64,000 bases of DNA. Source: Chrysemys picta bellii. Its lineage: Eukaryota; Chordata; Testudines; Emydidae. The position numbers and the translations under genes were made by a program. This document shows positions 44,091-54,105 of this stretch, in pieces. Each line of letters begins with the position of its first letter. The first letter of the stretch is position 1. The notes under the pieces are model-generated. The model worked only from the letters and a program-made list of their open reading frames with translations. It made no database searches and was not told the DNA's origin. The stretch is from contig NC_088797.1 in assembly GCF_011386835.1 (NCBI RefSeq), forward strand, positions 38,067,583 through 38,131,582, in the 5' to 3' direction.

Positions 44091-44139
44091 AAAATTAAGC
44101 AAACTTCACAGAACAATCATGGGGAAAAATGTAAAAATC

Positions 44140-45845
44140 AGGGTATGGTTATGGTAGAGCTGCAGCCGAATCCTGAGCTCTGGTGCCTGGGGCTGAAGCT
44201 GAAGAAGACATGGAGATCTGTTAGTCATGGAATTTGTGACCTCTGTGACCAAATTGTATCCTTAATAATGTCTCTGAGGGACAGGGGGGAAAGCTACTGC
44301 CAGGGTGGAGGGAAGACGGTGGTGCTGAGGTCTGCTGAGTTTGAATAGCCAGACACAAGGGCTATTACAAGAGTCCAACATAGAGCTATGTAATTGACGG
44401 AGGCTTTGAAAGAGCAATTTAATAGTCAGAGACAGTATTGTTCTGTGGTAGTATTGTCTGGACCTGCAGCTTTGGGTGCTGCTAAGAACTGTGTAGTGCT
44501 TGCTATGCATTTATAAATATGACTGTGTGTCTTCCTAAAGCTCTGAATTATGTGGTTTTTATTGTGCATTTACAAGTATTGTTTGTTCTGACAACCACTA
44601 TGCATTCTGCAAAATTTGTTGTGAACTAATAAAGATAATTTGATTCTCCAAAAACTAGAATTTTAGTGAGTGGGGGTGGGGGGGGGGGGAGGAGGGAGAG
44701 GAGTGCAGAAATACAATGTGCAAAAAAAAAAAAAATCTAAAGGCAACATATACAAAATTTTCAATGTAATGGGACGAAAATTTAAAATTAGAAAGGAAAT
44801 AAATACTTATGTCCATTTGCATGCACAAATGTAGCCCATTATTGCTACACATAAACTTACCTGTGTGAACCACAGTTGTCGTATGTGAAGCAGTGGTTTT
44901 CCTTGCTGTTTCCTGGCATGCAGTGGTAGGGGTAGTAATATGACATGTGATATGTTGGGGGATATAGTGAATGGCAAACATGGAGTCCTCCAAGGACTAC
45001 AGAGAGTGGAGAGTCTGGGATTTTTGGACCTACAGAGGTCAACAAAGGTCTGTAGCATTTAAGATTGCTGTCCGAGAAGACTCTTTATGTCTTGGTGGCA
45101 TTTTCCTCTCCTTATCCTGTTGGGACTCCTGGGCCCTGTTTCTTCTCCTCTCTCTCTATGCTCTTAGTTATATTGGCCCTCCTAAGCCGTTTGTTCACAG
45201 CCCAATGCAGCGCTGGCTTGACATGTTCTGCAAGATCCTGCTTCCCTCATCCTCTTCTTTCTTCTCCTCCTCAGGGTCAAGTATTCTACAGACATGGAGG
45301 GGCACCCTTCAAGGCTGCCACGCCGGATGTGCCATTGGATTTACAGTCACAATGGAAAGGGAAAATGTTTCAAAACTCCCTTCCCTTATTCCCATAAACA
45401 CTTTGAATAAGAAATGCTGATTGACACTTTAGCTTCAGAGTGCCTTGGGCACAGCACTGCTTTCCAGCCCCAACCATGGTGTGTACAGCCTACCATGGAT
45501 TGGGGTGGGAAGGAGGGATTTTCTGTTACATGAGGCTATAAAACTTTGGTCCCTATGGGTATAGGGCGATGGCAGTGAATGCTGGCACTATTTCCATAGG
45601 CAGTGATGATTTTAGCTGATCTCACTCCTGAGTGTGCCAAAGGCACAGAGAACACAGCTGCTACTGGTTTCCTGACACCACTGGGGCCCATATACATGAG
45701 CCTGTTCACTAGTAGTGCCAGCCAAACTCATCACAGAGTGGCATGGAAAAGTATCCTACCATGGAGGACGAAATAAGGCAGCTATCCTTAGAAAACATTG
45801 GGAGAGGATTGCAGAGGATCTCCATGAAAATTGAACTGAAATCTC
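44140..45845. other. Harbinger interior without clear coding signal
   Basis: Lies between the two gene remnants. It contains AATAAA at 44629-44634 after the transposase, a G-rich tract (44669-44690) and an A run (44720-44733). The frame at 44971-45420 (149 codons, Ser/Leu-rich) is not recognised. It probably represents the decayed tail and introns of the minus-strand gene. Confidence 0.4.
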
Positions 45846-45847
45846 TA

Positions 45848-46134
45848 GGGCTAGGTCTACACTACCCGCCTGAATCGGCGGGTAGAAATCGACCTCTCGG
45901 GGATCGATTTATCGCGTCCCGTTGGGACGCGACAATCAATCCCCGAATCAACGCTCTTACTCCACCAGCGGAGGTGGGAGTAAGCGCCGTCGACAGGAAG
46001 CCGCAGAGGTCGATTTTGCCGCCGTCCTCACAGCGGGGTAAGTCGGCTGCGATACGTCGAATTCAGCTACGCTATTCACGTAGCTGAATTTGCGTATCTT
46101 AAATCGACTCCCCCCTGTAGTGTAGATGTAGCCT
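45848..46134. mobile_element. Intact-looking MITE, CpG-rich, nested in Harbinger copy 2
   Basis: Left GGGCTAGGTCTACACTAC, right GTAGTGTAGATGTAGCC. Interior holds several short palindromes: CCCGCC..GGCGGG (45870-45888), GTCCCGTTGGGAC and TTCAGCTACG..CGTAGCTGAA (46062-46089). It retains many CpG sites, suggesting youth. It shares CGATTTATCGCGTC and GTCGAATTC-type blocks with the element at 61141. Confidence 0.7.
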
Positions 46135-46209
46135 AAGAGGATAAAACAGATATCCCAATGTACAGTGCTTGCATGGCCCCTCTCCAGCCTACCCCAATAG
46201 GGGAAAGAA

Positions 46210-46800
46210 AAACAGTTGCCAACTTTACCTCTGTTTGTTGTGTCTCTACTTCGTCTCATAAGAGTAAAAATGAAAATTCAATATCTTTTGTCTTGTTAAC
46301 TTGGGGATGGGATGGGTGCCATCTTTAAATTTAAACATTGTAATAAAAAATGAATATACATATTTACCCGAGTTCCCTTCCCCTTCATCAGGCTCATCCA
46401 CATTTGACTGGTGACACTGGTTAGACTGTGGCAGTCTCAAATAGCTCCTGGCTTCCATGACTGGAATCCTCCACCACATCTCTCTCTTCCTCCTTCCTGC
46501 TGTTCAAGGCAGAGGTCTCTGTCTCAGGGTCCTTCAGGTATCCACAGTGGTCTGGAGCATGCTGGTGGGGTCTCTGCAAAGCATGGCATGTAGTTCCTTG
46601 CAGAAACGGAAAGTTTGTGGTGAAGCACCCAGATCTACTGTTGTGTTCCTTCACCTTGTGGTTTCCCTGATGTACTGCCTTTGCTTTCACACTGCACTGC
46701 TCCTGATTCCTGTCATACCCCTTTACCTGTGTAATCTGCTCATGTGTAAAATGTTCACGTTTCTACAGGTGGCCAGTAGTTGTGAATGCACAGAACCACT
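46210..46800 (-). pseudogene. Harbinger Myb/SANT-like second gene, remnant
   Basis: Minus-strand reading from 46800 shows the end of a Myb/SANT-like trihelix domain. The clearest part is ASPQTFRFCKELHAML followed by DPTSM, which matches the pattern of the Harbinger-associated DNA-binding protein. It is followed by an acidic serine-rich stretch (NVDEPDEGEGNSGK, 46350-46400), and a probable further exon lies near 46255. Stops interrupt it. The role would be to bind the ends and import the transposase. Confidence 0.5.
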
Positions 46801-46893
46801 AGTTCCTGTCTGATCCAGGCAGGAGCACAACTAGTGCACGGTGCTGCCATGGTCAGCTGGGTGGTTGCACACAACAAAGGTGAGCTGCTAGCA

Positions 46894-46946
46894 GAGGTGA
46901 AAGTGGGCCAGTACGACGTACCAGTAAGAAGTGGCCGCTGGTCAGA
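46894..46946. repeat. Repeat fragment (GTGAAAGTGGGCC type)
   Basis: GAGGTGAAAGTGGGCCAGTA and ACGTACCAGTAAGAAGTGGC resemble the start of a common turtle repeat. Too short for a class. Confidence 0.35.
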
Positions 46947-47024
46947 GCCGGTGCAAGGATATTTTGCACCCTAGGCGAAACTTGCACATTGCGCCCCCCC
47001 CCCCCCCCCCCCCCCACACACACA

Positions 47025-47237
47025 CAGAGCCGTCTCCAGACACCAGCTTGGGAAGCAGGTGCTTGGGGCGGCCACTGCGGAGAAGGGTGGCATGTCCATG
47101 TATTCTGCGGCAATTTGGTGGACGGTCCCTCACTCCCGCTTGGACCTCCCGCCGAATTGCTGCTGCAGCTCATGATCGCGGCTTTTTTTTTTTTTTTTTG
47201 GCTGCATGGGGCAGCAAAAACCCTGGAGCCGGCCCTG
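47025..47237. mobile_element. hAT-type MITE, CAGGGCCGGCTCCAGG family
   Basis: Left CAGAGCCGTCTCCAGACACC, right CCCTGGAGCCGGCCCTG, same family as 32317-33184. The flanking octamers cacacaca and cccccaca agree at 6 of 8 within a C/CA-rich target. A T run (47184-47200) precedes the right end. Confidence 0.65.
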
Positions 47238-47991
47238 CCCCCACACCTCTAGCATCGGTTCATTGAGGGGCAAATCCCTATGAGCCTTTATAGACCCCAG
47301 GGGCCAGCCTTGCCCAGGGGCTGCTCCCCAGACCAGATTCCCCCCCTCCCTGCCCCCTGAACTTCCCTGGAGGGTGCATAGCCCCCCCGTGAGCCCTCCC
47401 CACCCCACCCCAGTGGCCCCCGCCCCGAGTCCACTCACAGGCTTTGCTGGGCTTGGGCCACTGCAGCAGCTCAGCAGGGAGGAGCTGCCTTCTGGGGGCT
47501 CCTGCAGCAGATGCATGCGGGCAGAGGCCCCCGTGCGCCCCCCCTAGCCATGCTCGAGCTCTGCAACTCCCGGGAGTGTGAGTCGCCGCTGCCCCTCCCG
47601 GAGCAGGCTCAGGGCCCCGTGCCCCGGCAGTTGCTCACATGCCCAGGAGCCGCAGAGCCCGAGCGTGGCGAGGGAGGAGCTAGGGGGCACACGGGGGCCT
47701 CTGCCCGATGCATCTGCTGCAGCCTGCAGGAGCCCCCCGGGGAGCCGCCAGGCCGCAGCCTGGGCAGGAGGGGCGGGGGGTGTGGCCGCTCCCCGCTAGT
47801 GGCGCCGCCGCCTTTGCAGGGCTCCTGCCCCCCTGTACCGCACCGACTCCTCCATGGCTGGGGCTTGCCGCCACCACAAGCAGGACACTCTGGTTCACCG
47901 GTGCCTCCGGAAGGCGGATCCTCCCTGCCGAGCCAGGGCACCGCTTTTTGGCGCCCCCAGGGTCGTCCTTTGGATTTATGGGTCTCTATGC

Positions 47992-48058
47992 AGTATTATT
48001 AAACTGGTGCCCCTATGCCCGATGGCAGCTTGAGCTGGGGCACCAGTTTAATAATACT
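47992..48058. repeat. Perfect 22-bp inverted repeat, 23-base loop
   Basis: AGTATTATTAAACTGGTGCC CC at 47992-48013 is exactly complementary to 48037-48058. It would form a stable hairpin in single-stranded form. Confidence 0.9.
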
Positions 48059-48075
48059 TTTTAAAATTGAGGGGG

Positions 48076-49319
48076 GCGGAGGGACAAGGCAGAAAGAATA
48101 ACAAGACGCCTGGCCCGCCTCTCGGTGGCGGAGAGTCACAGTTCCCCACAGAGACCTCTGTACCCTCTCCCTCACGCAGAATGGACATGCAGAAGGTACC
48201 TAATTAAAAGCACTAAACTTGGTAATAAAAAATGTCAGTCACGGGTTTTTTGATATGCCCTGAAGTTTGTCAGACATTTATTTGCAAAAACGTTGTAGTA
48301 AGGGTGAGTCAGCTGTCTTGCTGAATACAACATTAAATATTATGGAATACATGATGCAGCTCTTCTCTGTTTTACATTTTCTTAATCAGTATTTCTAAGC
48401 TGATTTTATATTTTAAATGTACTCTTAAATGTACTCATTCCAGATTACTACATATTTAACTCACTGAAACAGACATTATTTTAAATTAATCAGTCACAGA
48501 GGTTTAGTGTGTTCATAACAATGTTCATTGCTTTTAGAAAAAGGGAACACTAATTTACTGTGTGTGATCTCCATAACAATACACATGTTTATGAAATTTC
48601 ACCAACTTTAAAAAATGTTTCCAAATATTTTAGGCATAACAAAGGATTTTATATCTTACTAAGGTACTGATTTTGCTTAAAACTAGTTCATCAGATAGTC
48701 AGAAGTAAAGAAAGGGAAACTCTTTGTCCAGCTATCTGGAAGCAAAGGGCTGTTGCTTCCTTCGGGGGGGGGCGGGGGTGAAGGGAGAAATGGATGGACA
48801 GAAAGGACAGGAAGATTTTGGAAGTACGTTTTTTTACTATAGTAACTAAAATTTGTATTTTAGATAACAGTGGTCTTTTGAAGAATCTATTTTAAAAAAC
48901 ATATGTCTGAAGATCCAAGCATTTAAGGCTAAAGATGATTGTGCATCTAAAAATCTATGCAAGGATTTTTTAAGAGATGTGATTTTATAATCTTCACCAA
49001 CTCACTAATGAAATATTTTGAAAGCAAATTTTAAACGAAGGTCCTGTAGACTGACATGTTCTGAGTAAATATTTACAGTCATGCACAACTGTTTTTGTCA
49101 GTACATTCAGAAACTGACAGTAGATACCTGGGGGTTGGCAAATGCCTGTTAAATGTCTTCATTACCCCTTGAATGGCTCTTTAACAGTTTCAGTGTTGTG
49201 CTAATAGGTCTGGCAGGCTGGAGACCTTTTCTCTTTTAACTACTAGATCCCCTTCCCAGGAAGACTCAGAGCCTGCAGGAAGGGTCAGAACAGGGATAGG
49301 AAAACTAGTAGGGTGGACA
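48076..49319. other. No gene seen
   Basis: AT-rich unique-looking sequence with a G-rich patch at 48763-48780. Confidence 0.5.
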
Positions 49320-49640
49320 CTAAGACCCAGTGGTGCCCCAAATTTTCAGGTGCCCTACCCAGCTGCCTATGCCTAAGGACAGCCCTGGGCACCCCCAATC
49401 ACTTGCCGCCCTAGGCCACTGCCTAGTTTGTCTAGTGGTTGCACCGGCCCTGCCGCTGGTACAGGCCTGTACACAGCCAATGTTAAAGCACTGCTGGGGC
49501 AGTGTTTTAAGGACACTCCTGAGAGGGCTGCTGAGAGGAGGGGACAAAAGGGGCAGCTACTCTGGGGCCCGGTGATTTAAAAGGGCCCAGGGCTCCCGTG
49601 GCAGTGGCTGGAGCCACAGGCAGCGCGGTAGGGCTAGCTG
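49320..49640. repeat. Repeat fragments
   Basis: CTGCCTATGCCTAAGGACAG and CTAGGCCACTGCCTAGTTTG (49360-49450) and GGGGCCCGGTGATTTAAAAG (49563-49582) are phrases I associate with multi-copy turtle repeats. The ends are unclear. The open frames on both strands here are by-products. Confidence 0.4.
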
Positions 49641-50159
49641 GGGGAGGCTGACCCCCAGTTCCACCCCTTCCAGGGGTCCAGAGCCAGGACCCTGTCTGGG
49701 TAAGAGTTTTGTTACTTTCACCCCTGGCTGCTAGGTATGCTTGCCAAGGTGGGCAATCAGGAAATGGTATTTCAAAAACACAGGGGAGGTTGTAAAGGCA
49801 GAAGGGTGGTTTCTGGTTGGTGAGCCTTGACCTGTGGAGTTTAAAATTGTGACTAGCAGTCAGTATAACAGGGAATGGGGCAGTGTGGGAGAGCTGCTGG
49901 AAGACTGGGAGGGTCAACACAGGCCCTGCAGTGGCTACACATGCACTATGTCCTCCTCAGTAGGTCGATGATGCCTCTACAATGTTGAAAAGGTGGTTTT
50001 CCTGCATGTTGTTGCTACAGGAGCTGCAGACAAATTTGAGCACAGACACATCCACAAATAGGTCACCGCAAGGGAACGTGCAGCGCCCAAACTCGCTAGG
50101 GGAACCTGGTCTCTCACGCTGACAGAAGCAGGACCAGCTACATCCAAAACTGCAACTAC
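49641..50159. other. No gene seen
   Basis: Mixed composition. Frames of 76 to 137 codons on the minus strand overlap each other without domains. Confidence 0.45.
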
Positions 50160-50676
50160 TGGGGCGGGTGTGGGGGTGACACCCCACTGCCAGGCTACTT
50201 CCCCCACGGCCCTGCCCCGGGGGAAGAGCAGCGAGCTCAGCAGAGCTCCGGCAGGCAAGCCGAGCTCGCCTCTCCTCCCTGCAAGTAGCGGGGGCCCTGC
50301 TCCCCGGAGGAGGCTAAGGCGGAGGGAGCAGAAAGAAGCGAGTCAGAGCAGCCTGCTGTGAGTAAAGCGATCCGGATCCTGCTGCAGCTGCTCCCGGAGA
50401 AGGGCGAGCCCCAGTCCCCAGGAGGCGCAGTGGTGGTGGGGCAAGGCGCATGGTCGCGCTGATTGTCACAGAAGAGGGGCGGGCAGGGGCTGTTGTCGGA
50501 CCAGCCTCCCCCCCCCGCACTATCCACGTAGAGCCGGGGTCTTCCACCCTCCTCGGCTCTCAAATGGCGGCTTGGGTCGCACGGGGGGCGGGGCAGAAGG
50601 TGGGTCTCATCGGCGGCTCGGCGGTCTGGGCTGGCGGCGGGGGGAGGAGGAGCCGAGCGCCGGCCCGATCGATGGG

Positions 50677-50697
50677 CTCGCGAGAAATGTCTCGCGG
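50677..50697 (+). promoter_or_regulatory. TCTCGCGAGA-type elements, two in tandem
   Basis: CTCGCGAGA followed four bases later by TCTCGCGG. The palindromic form is a known core element of TATA-less promoters, recognised by Kaiso/ZBTB-type factors in mammals. Confidence 0.6.
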
Positions 50698-50699
50698 AG

Positions 50700-50788
50700 G
50701 GTGAGGCCGCCATTTTAGATGGGGAACGGAACGAACGGCGCCTAGTGAGGAGCGAGTCCGGGGGGGCCGCGGAGCTTGCGTGGAGGAG
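50700..50788 (+). other. Candidate non-coding first exon
   Basis: Downstream of the CTCGCGAGA sites the sequence passes a YY1-type box (50706-50716), which often lies just after the start site. It then reaches GGAG/GTACGG at 50788/50789, a possible splice donor. There is no convincing start codon with a long frame before it, so the exon would be 5' untranslated. The strand and the donor are inferences. Confidence 0.4.
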
Positions 50789-51330
50789 GTACGGGCAGTG
50801 CGGGGGCCAAGGTCCCTGAGGGCGGCAGAGTAACGGGGGTCCCCCTCCCTCGGCCGCGGTCCCCTTCCCCGCTCCCTTCCCTGGAGCGGACTCAGCGGTT
50901 CCCTGCCCCGTCGCTGAACCCCGGGGACGCTGACCCGCCCGGGGAGGAGACGTCGCCGCCCCGCTGGAGAGCGGGTGCCAGCGAGGTGACCCTCTCTTCC
51001 CCCGACATAGGCGGAGGGCCCTGGGCTGCCCCTGCGCCAGGAGTGGTGAAGAGACGGGACTGGACGGGGGCAGCCTGGTGTCCCTTCACGGGGAGGGGAC
51101 CCCGCTGGAGCCGCTGGTAGCTGGGTCCTGCCCGGCTTGAGCCCCGAGCAGGGCGCTCCAGGCGCAGAGCAGGCTGTGCAGCGGCCTGGACCCAGCACCG
51201 CAGAAGGTGCCAGGGAGGGGGGAGGGGGCTCCTCCGTCCGTAGGCGCTGCGGGTCGGGGAGGGGGTGGCCAGTCTCGGCTGGCCTCTTTCGTCTGGCGGT
51301 GTCAATGGGAGCCCCCCAGCGGTGACTGGG

Positions 51331-51829
51331 AATAGAGAGAGTATTTCCTTCTGCAGGGAGAGACGCTGGAGAGCGGGGCTGTAGCAAGGGGCTTGTCGGG
51401 GGTGACATTAGCCAAGTGGCTGAGTAGTGTGGGGCGTGCCATGTAGCTGAGGAGTTTGTACAGCCCTTCCTATTTTACTTTGTTCCTCCTCCTCCATGGT
51501 ATTTTTTTTTAAATTCCTCCCGCACTGTTTACTAGATCTGGCAGGACAGGTGAGCAATGGGCACCTGAAATGCTGCCCTGATAAAATATGGTATGCTGTT
51601 CTGTATTTATCTGTACTAAAACGATCTACTTGGAGCTATACTAGTACTGCATAGAACTGGGGACTATTGTGTCAAGTATCTAGTGATGTACATCAGTAGC
51701 CCACCAAATCTTACAGTCACCTTGATCTGCTGCATTGAGAATAGAAAGTGTATGGATCTCTTATATGGTTAAATGAATCCATTTTTTAAACACAGTGCAA
51801 ACCATTGTTTGGACATTGGTATTTCAGTT
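51331..51829. other. No gene seen; probable intron start
   Basis: Composition returns to AT-rich. No splice-bounded frame recognised. Confidence 0.45.
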
Positions 51830-52017
51830 TTGATGCTACATACTTTGGTTTAGCTTAAACCAGTTCTCAGTTGACTTAAGCTCAAATTAAATACACCTTT
51901 TGTAAACTGCAACAAGTGTGTCTTTGCAGGGATTTTTTTTTTAGTGATTTAACCAAATGTGTTTACAATTATGACCTTTGTTAAACTGGGGCAACTTTGC
52001 CATGTAGACAAGGCCTT
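51830..52017. mobile_element. MITE relic, Harbinger-like right end
   Basis: Ends CCATGTAGACAAGGCCTTT, with diverged interior TTTAGCTTAAACCAGTT and a T run. The left end is eroded. Confidence 0.45.
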
Positions 52018-52142
52018 TCTCTGGAGCGGTACCTTATGATTATGCTGTTACATAGAGCCCATTTAGCTAAGGTTCTGGTAGGTATACAAATGATCTTCCT
52101 CTAAATAGCATCCTCTTGTATAGTTGTCATGTCTTTTGGCAT

Positions 52143-52266
52143 TAGGGTGACCAGACAGCAAGTGTGAAAAATCGGGACAGGGGGTGGGGAGTAATGGGTT
52201 TCTATATAAGAAAAAGCCTCAAATGTCGGGACTGTCCCTATAAAATCGGGACATCTGGTCACCCTA
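52143..52266. mobile_element. hAT-type MITE, TAGGGTGACCAGA family, 124 bp
   Basis: Left TAGGGTGACCAGACAGCAAG, right CATCTGGTCACCCTA, with octamers tttggcat (52135-52142) and tttggcac (52267-52274), 7 of 8 identical. Inner AAAATCGGGACA and TCGGGACTGTCCCTATAAAA are typical of this very common sauropsid MITE. Confidence 0.88.
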
Positions 52267-52659
52267 TTTGGCACAGATTCTGAAATTTACATGTCTGATG
52301 TTGCCGTCTACCCTAATAGCCTTGGAATGGCATCCGTAAATGAAAGGAGTTTGTCAGAGGCTCTGGGGCCTCAGAACCAATTGAAGTGGGATTGTCAAGC
52401 TGGGGATGTGTTCCAGGCTTGTAAGAGGCAGTTGGAGATTCTTATGCATGTAAAGAAGAGAAGGAAACTGAGTGGGCCCTTGCACATTTTACTTGCCTGG
52501 GACTCTACAGAAACTGAGGCCAGCTGTGGTGGATGGAAAATACTTGAAAAGAGGATTAAAAATGATCATCTGTCTTGAAAAGCTTGTAAATAGCTAATAT
52601 ATAGATAGTGGCCTGCAAACATTGACTAATGAATCGGTCTGTTTGTTGTGTAAGGATGA

Positions 52660-52832
52660 AGTATGCTTGTGGCGAGTTTACATAGGGACATTCAGGAAAA
52701 TTAATCCAAATTAGCTAAAATTGTGAATTTAAAGCAGATTAGTTAAAACCCTGTGTGGATGCTCTCATTCAGAATTAATGTGGTCTTAATTTGATTTAGT
52801 TTTAGTAGTTAATGTCTCTCTGTAGACAAACT
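52660..52832. mobile_element. MITE relic
   Basis: Interior AATTAATCCAAATTAGC, GTGAATTTAAAGCAGATTAG and end CTGTAGACAAACTC recall the tgtctaca class. Old. Confidence 0.45.
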
Positions 52833-53853
52833 CTTAGATGACTCTTGGTCACTAAATTGTGTTGACATACATAAGATCTTTAACCTGTTTCATGAGTGTA
52901 ATTTCTTTAATAGTACAACCTGGCAAAATTGTGGTGCTAACATAGATCTACAAAGATTGCCTGTAATGGATTATTAAATTTGAAGCACACTCATCATGCA
53001 GTTTATGTACATACTTAATATCTCTAAGACTAGATATTTTATTTTACAACAGCAGTGAATTACCTTACTTTCATGTTTGCCCTACTTCAGTATCAGGGAG
53101 AAATGTGCTACTGTTTCTGGTCCAGTCATATCAACTTGATACATACTGTTTGTAATGACAGGATCAAGGTGAGGTACTTATGGACATGGGATAAAAAAAT
53201 TCTCTTATATTTTGTGGCATGTGTTTGTTGTAAGAAAACTCTTCTAAAGCAGAAATATGAGATGTGTTGAATACATATATAGGACAGGTTCTCTCAGAAG
53301 ACTGGCTAGAATCCTGAGCTGATCATTCACGTCACTGATCAAATATAACAACACAGTTCAGTGAGGCAAATATGCTACCTTTTCGGTCTTTATAAAATTA
53401 ACTAGACTTTTTAGGAATGGGTATGAATTAGTTGCTTTCGCAGGTTTGAGATAACTTGCAGTTGGTATGGTATGCCTTGCATAGTTGAATATGTGAATAA
53501 TCTCGGTATGCATTCAGTTATATATTTGCTCTAGTACTGCTAAAAGAAAAGGCAGAATTTAGACAGACAAAATTTTGTGAACAGTTAATTCTCAGTGGAT
53601 TATTGGCCCTTGTTACTTGCACAGTATTTTTTTGTAAATAACTATTTTACTTTGTAAAGCATCGGTTGCGTGTTTATTTATTTAGTCACTGGAATATTGT
53701 GTTTATACTATAAATGTAATCTGTTTCATGCAAAGGTGATTTTGTTGGAATTCTGGATCCTAACATTTTATAGTTAAATGGAACATGCCTTGTTTTGTGT
53801 ATTAAAACCCTACTGTGGTTACATTAGAGTCCAATAAATGAAATACTGTGAGA
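52833..53853. other. No gene seen
   Basis: AT-rich intron-like sequence. Confidence 0.45.
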
Positions 53854-54105
53854 CCAGGTCTATGCTACAAACTTGCATCGATATAACTACGTCACCTGGG
53901 TATGAAAAATCCACACCCCTGAGTGACGAGATTATATTGACACCCCTCCCCCCAGTGTAGACAGCACTATATCCACAGAGACTCTTCAACATAGCTACTG
54001 CCTCTCACAAAGGTGGATTAATTATGCCTCCTGGAGAAGCTCTCCCATCGGTTTAGTAGTGTCTTCATTAAAGTTGCTGCTGCTTTTTAAGTGTACACCT
54101 GCCCT
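53854..54105. mobile_element. MITE with eroded TGTCTACACT ends
   Basis: Left CCAGGTCTATGCTACAAACT, interior ATGAAAAATCCACACCCCTG, CCAGTGTAGACAGCACTAT and GGTGGATTAATTATG, right AAGTGTACACCTGCCCT. All are landmarks of one abundant turtle MITE family. Confidence 0.65.

Larger units (their letters stand above)
42560..46893 (+). mobile_element. PIF/Harbinger DNA transposon, second copy, heavily decayed
   Basis: Left end GGCCATGTCTACACTAC at 42560. It holds a transposase remnant on + (42968-44090) and a Myb/SANT-type remnant on - (46360-46800), the same converging layout as in the copy at 2526. A MITE sits inside at 45848-46134. The right inverted repeat is again missing, and the element gives way to other repeats near 46893. 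This copy is much more diverged than the first. Confidence 0.75.
46947..48060. mobile_element. Non-autonomous element, GC-rich, with a nested MITE
   Basis: It begins GAGCCGGTGCAAGGATATTT and continues with CCCTAGGCGAAACTTGC into a C run. After the nested MITE it resumes with a GC-rich block (47240-47960) and ends with a perfect 22-bp inverted repeat (47992-48058). The long frames in the GC-rich block, on both strands, overlap each other and show no domain. Confidence 0.5.
50160..51330. promoter_or_regulatory. CpG island with housekeeping-type promoter
   Basis: Composition rises sharply in G+C and CpG compared with both flanks. Within it: GC boxes (GGGGGCGGGGC near 50583), AAATGGCGGC at 50562-50571 and GCCGCCATTTT at 50706-50716 (YY1-type), CTCGCGAGA at 50677-50685 and TCTCGCGG at 50690-50697. 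No TATA box stands out. These are typical of broad, ubiquitously used vertebrate promoters. The island lies at the border between repeat-dense and repeat-poor DNA, fitting the start of a host gene that runs right. The gene itself is not identified, and a bidirectional promoter is possible. Confidence 0.7.

Noticed and set aside
44971..45420. 149-codon frame as a host membrane protein
   Set aside because: Lies inside the decayed Harbinger copy. The Leu/Ser-rich run follows from T- and C-rich sequence and no family was recognised.
50560..51408. 282-codon minus-strand frame over the CpG island
   Set aside because: Pro/Arg/Ser-rich phantom typical of CpG islands. It overlaps promoter motifs and has no domain.
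52291..52578. 95-codon frame as a possible host exon
   Set aside because: No recognisable family, no convincing splice sites, and it starts directly after a MITE. I could not support it.
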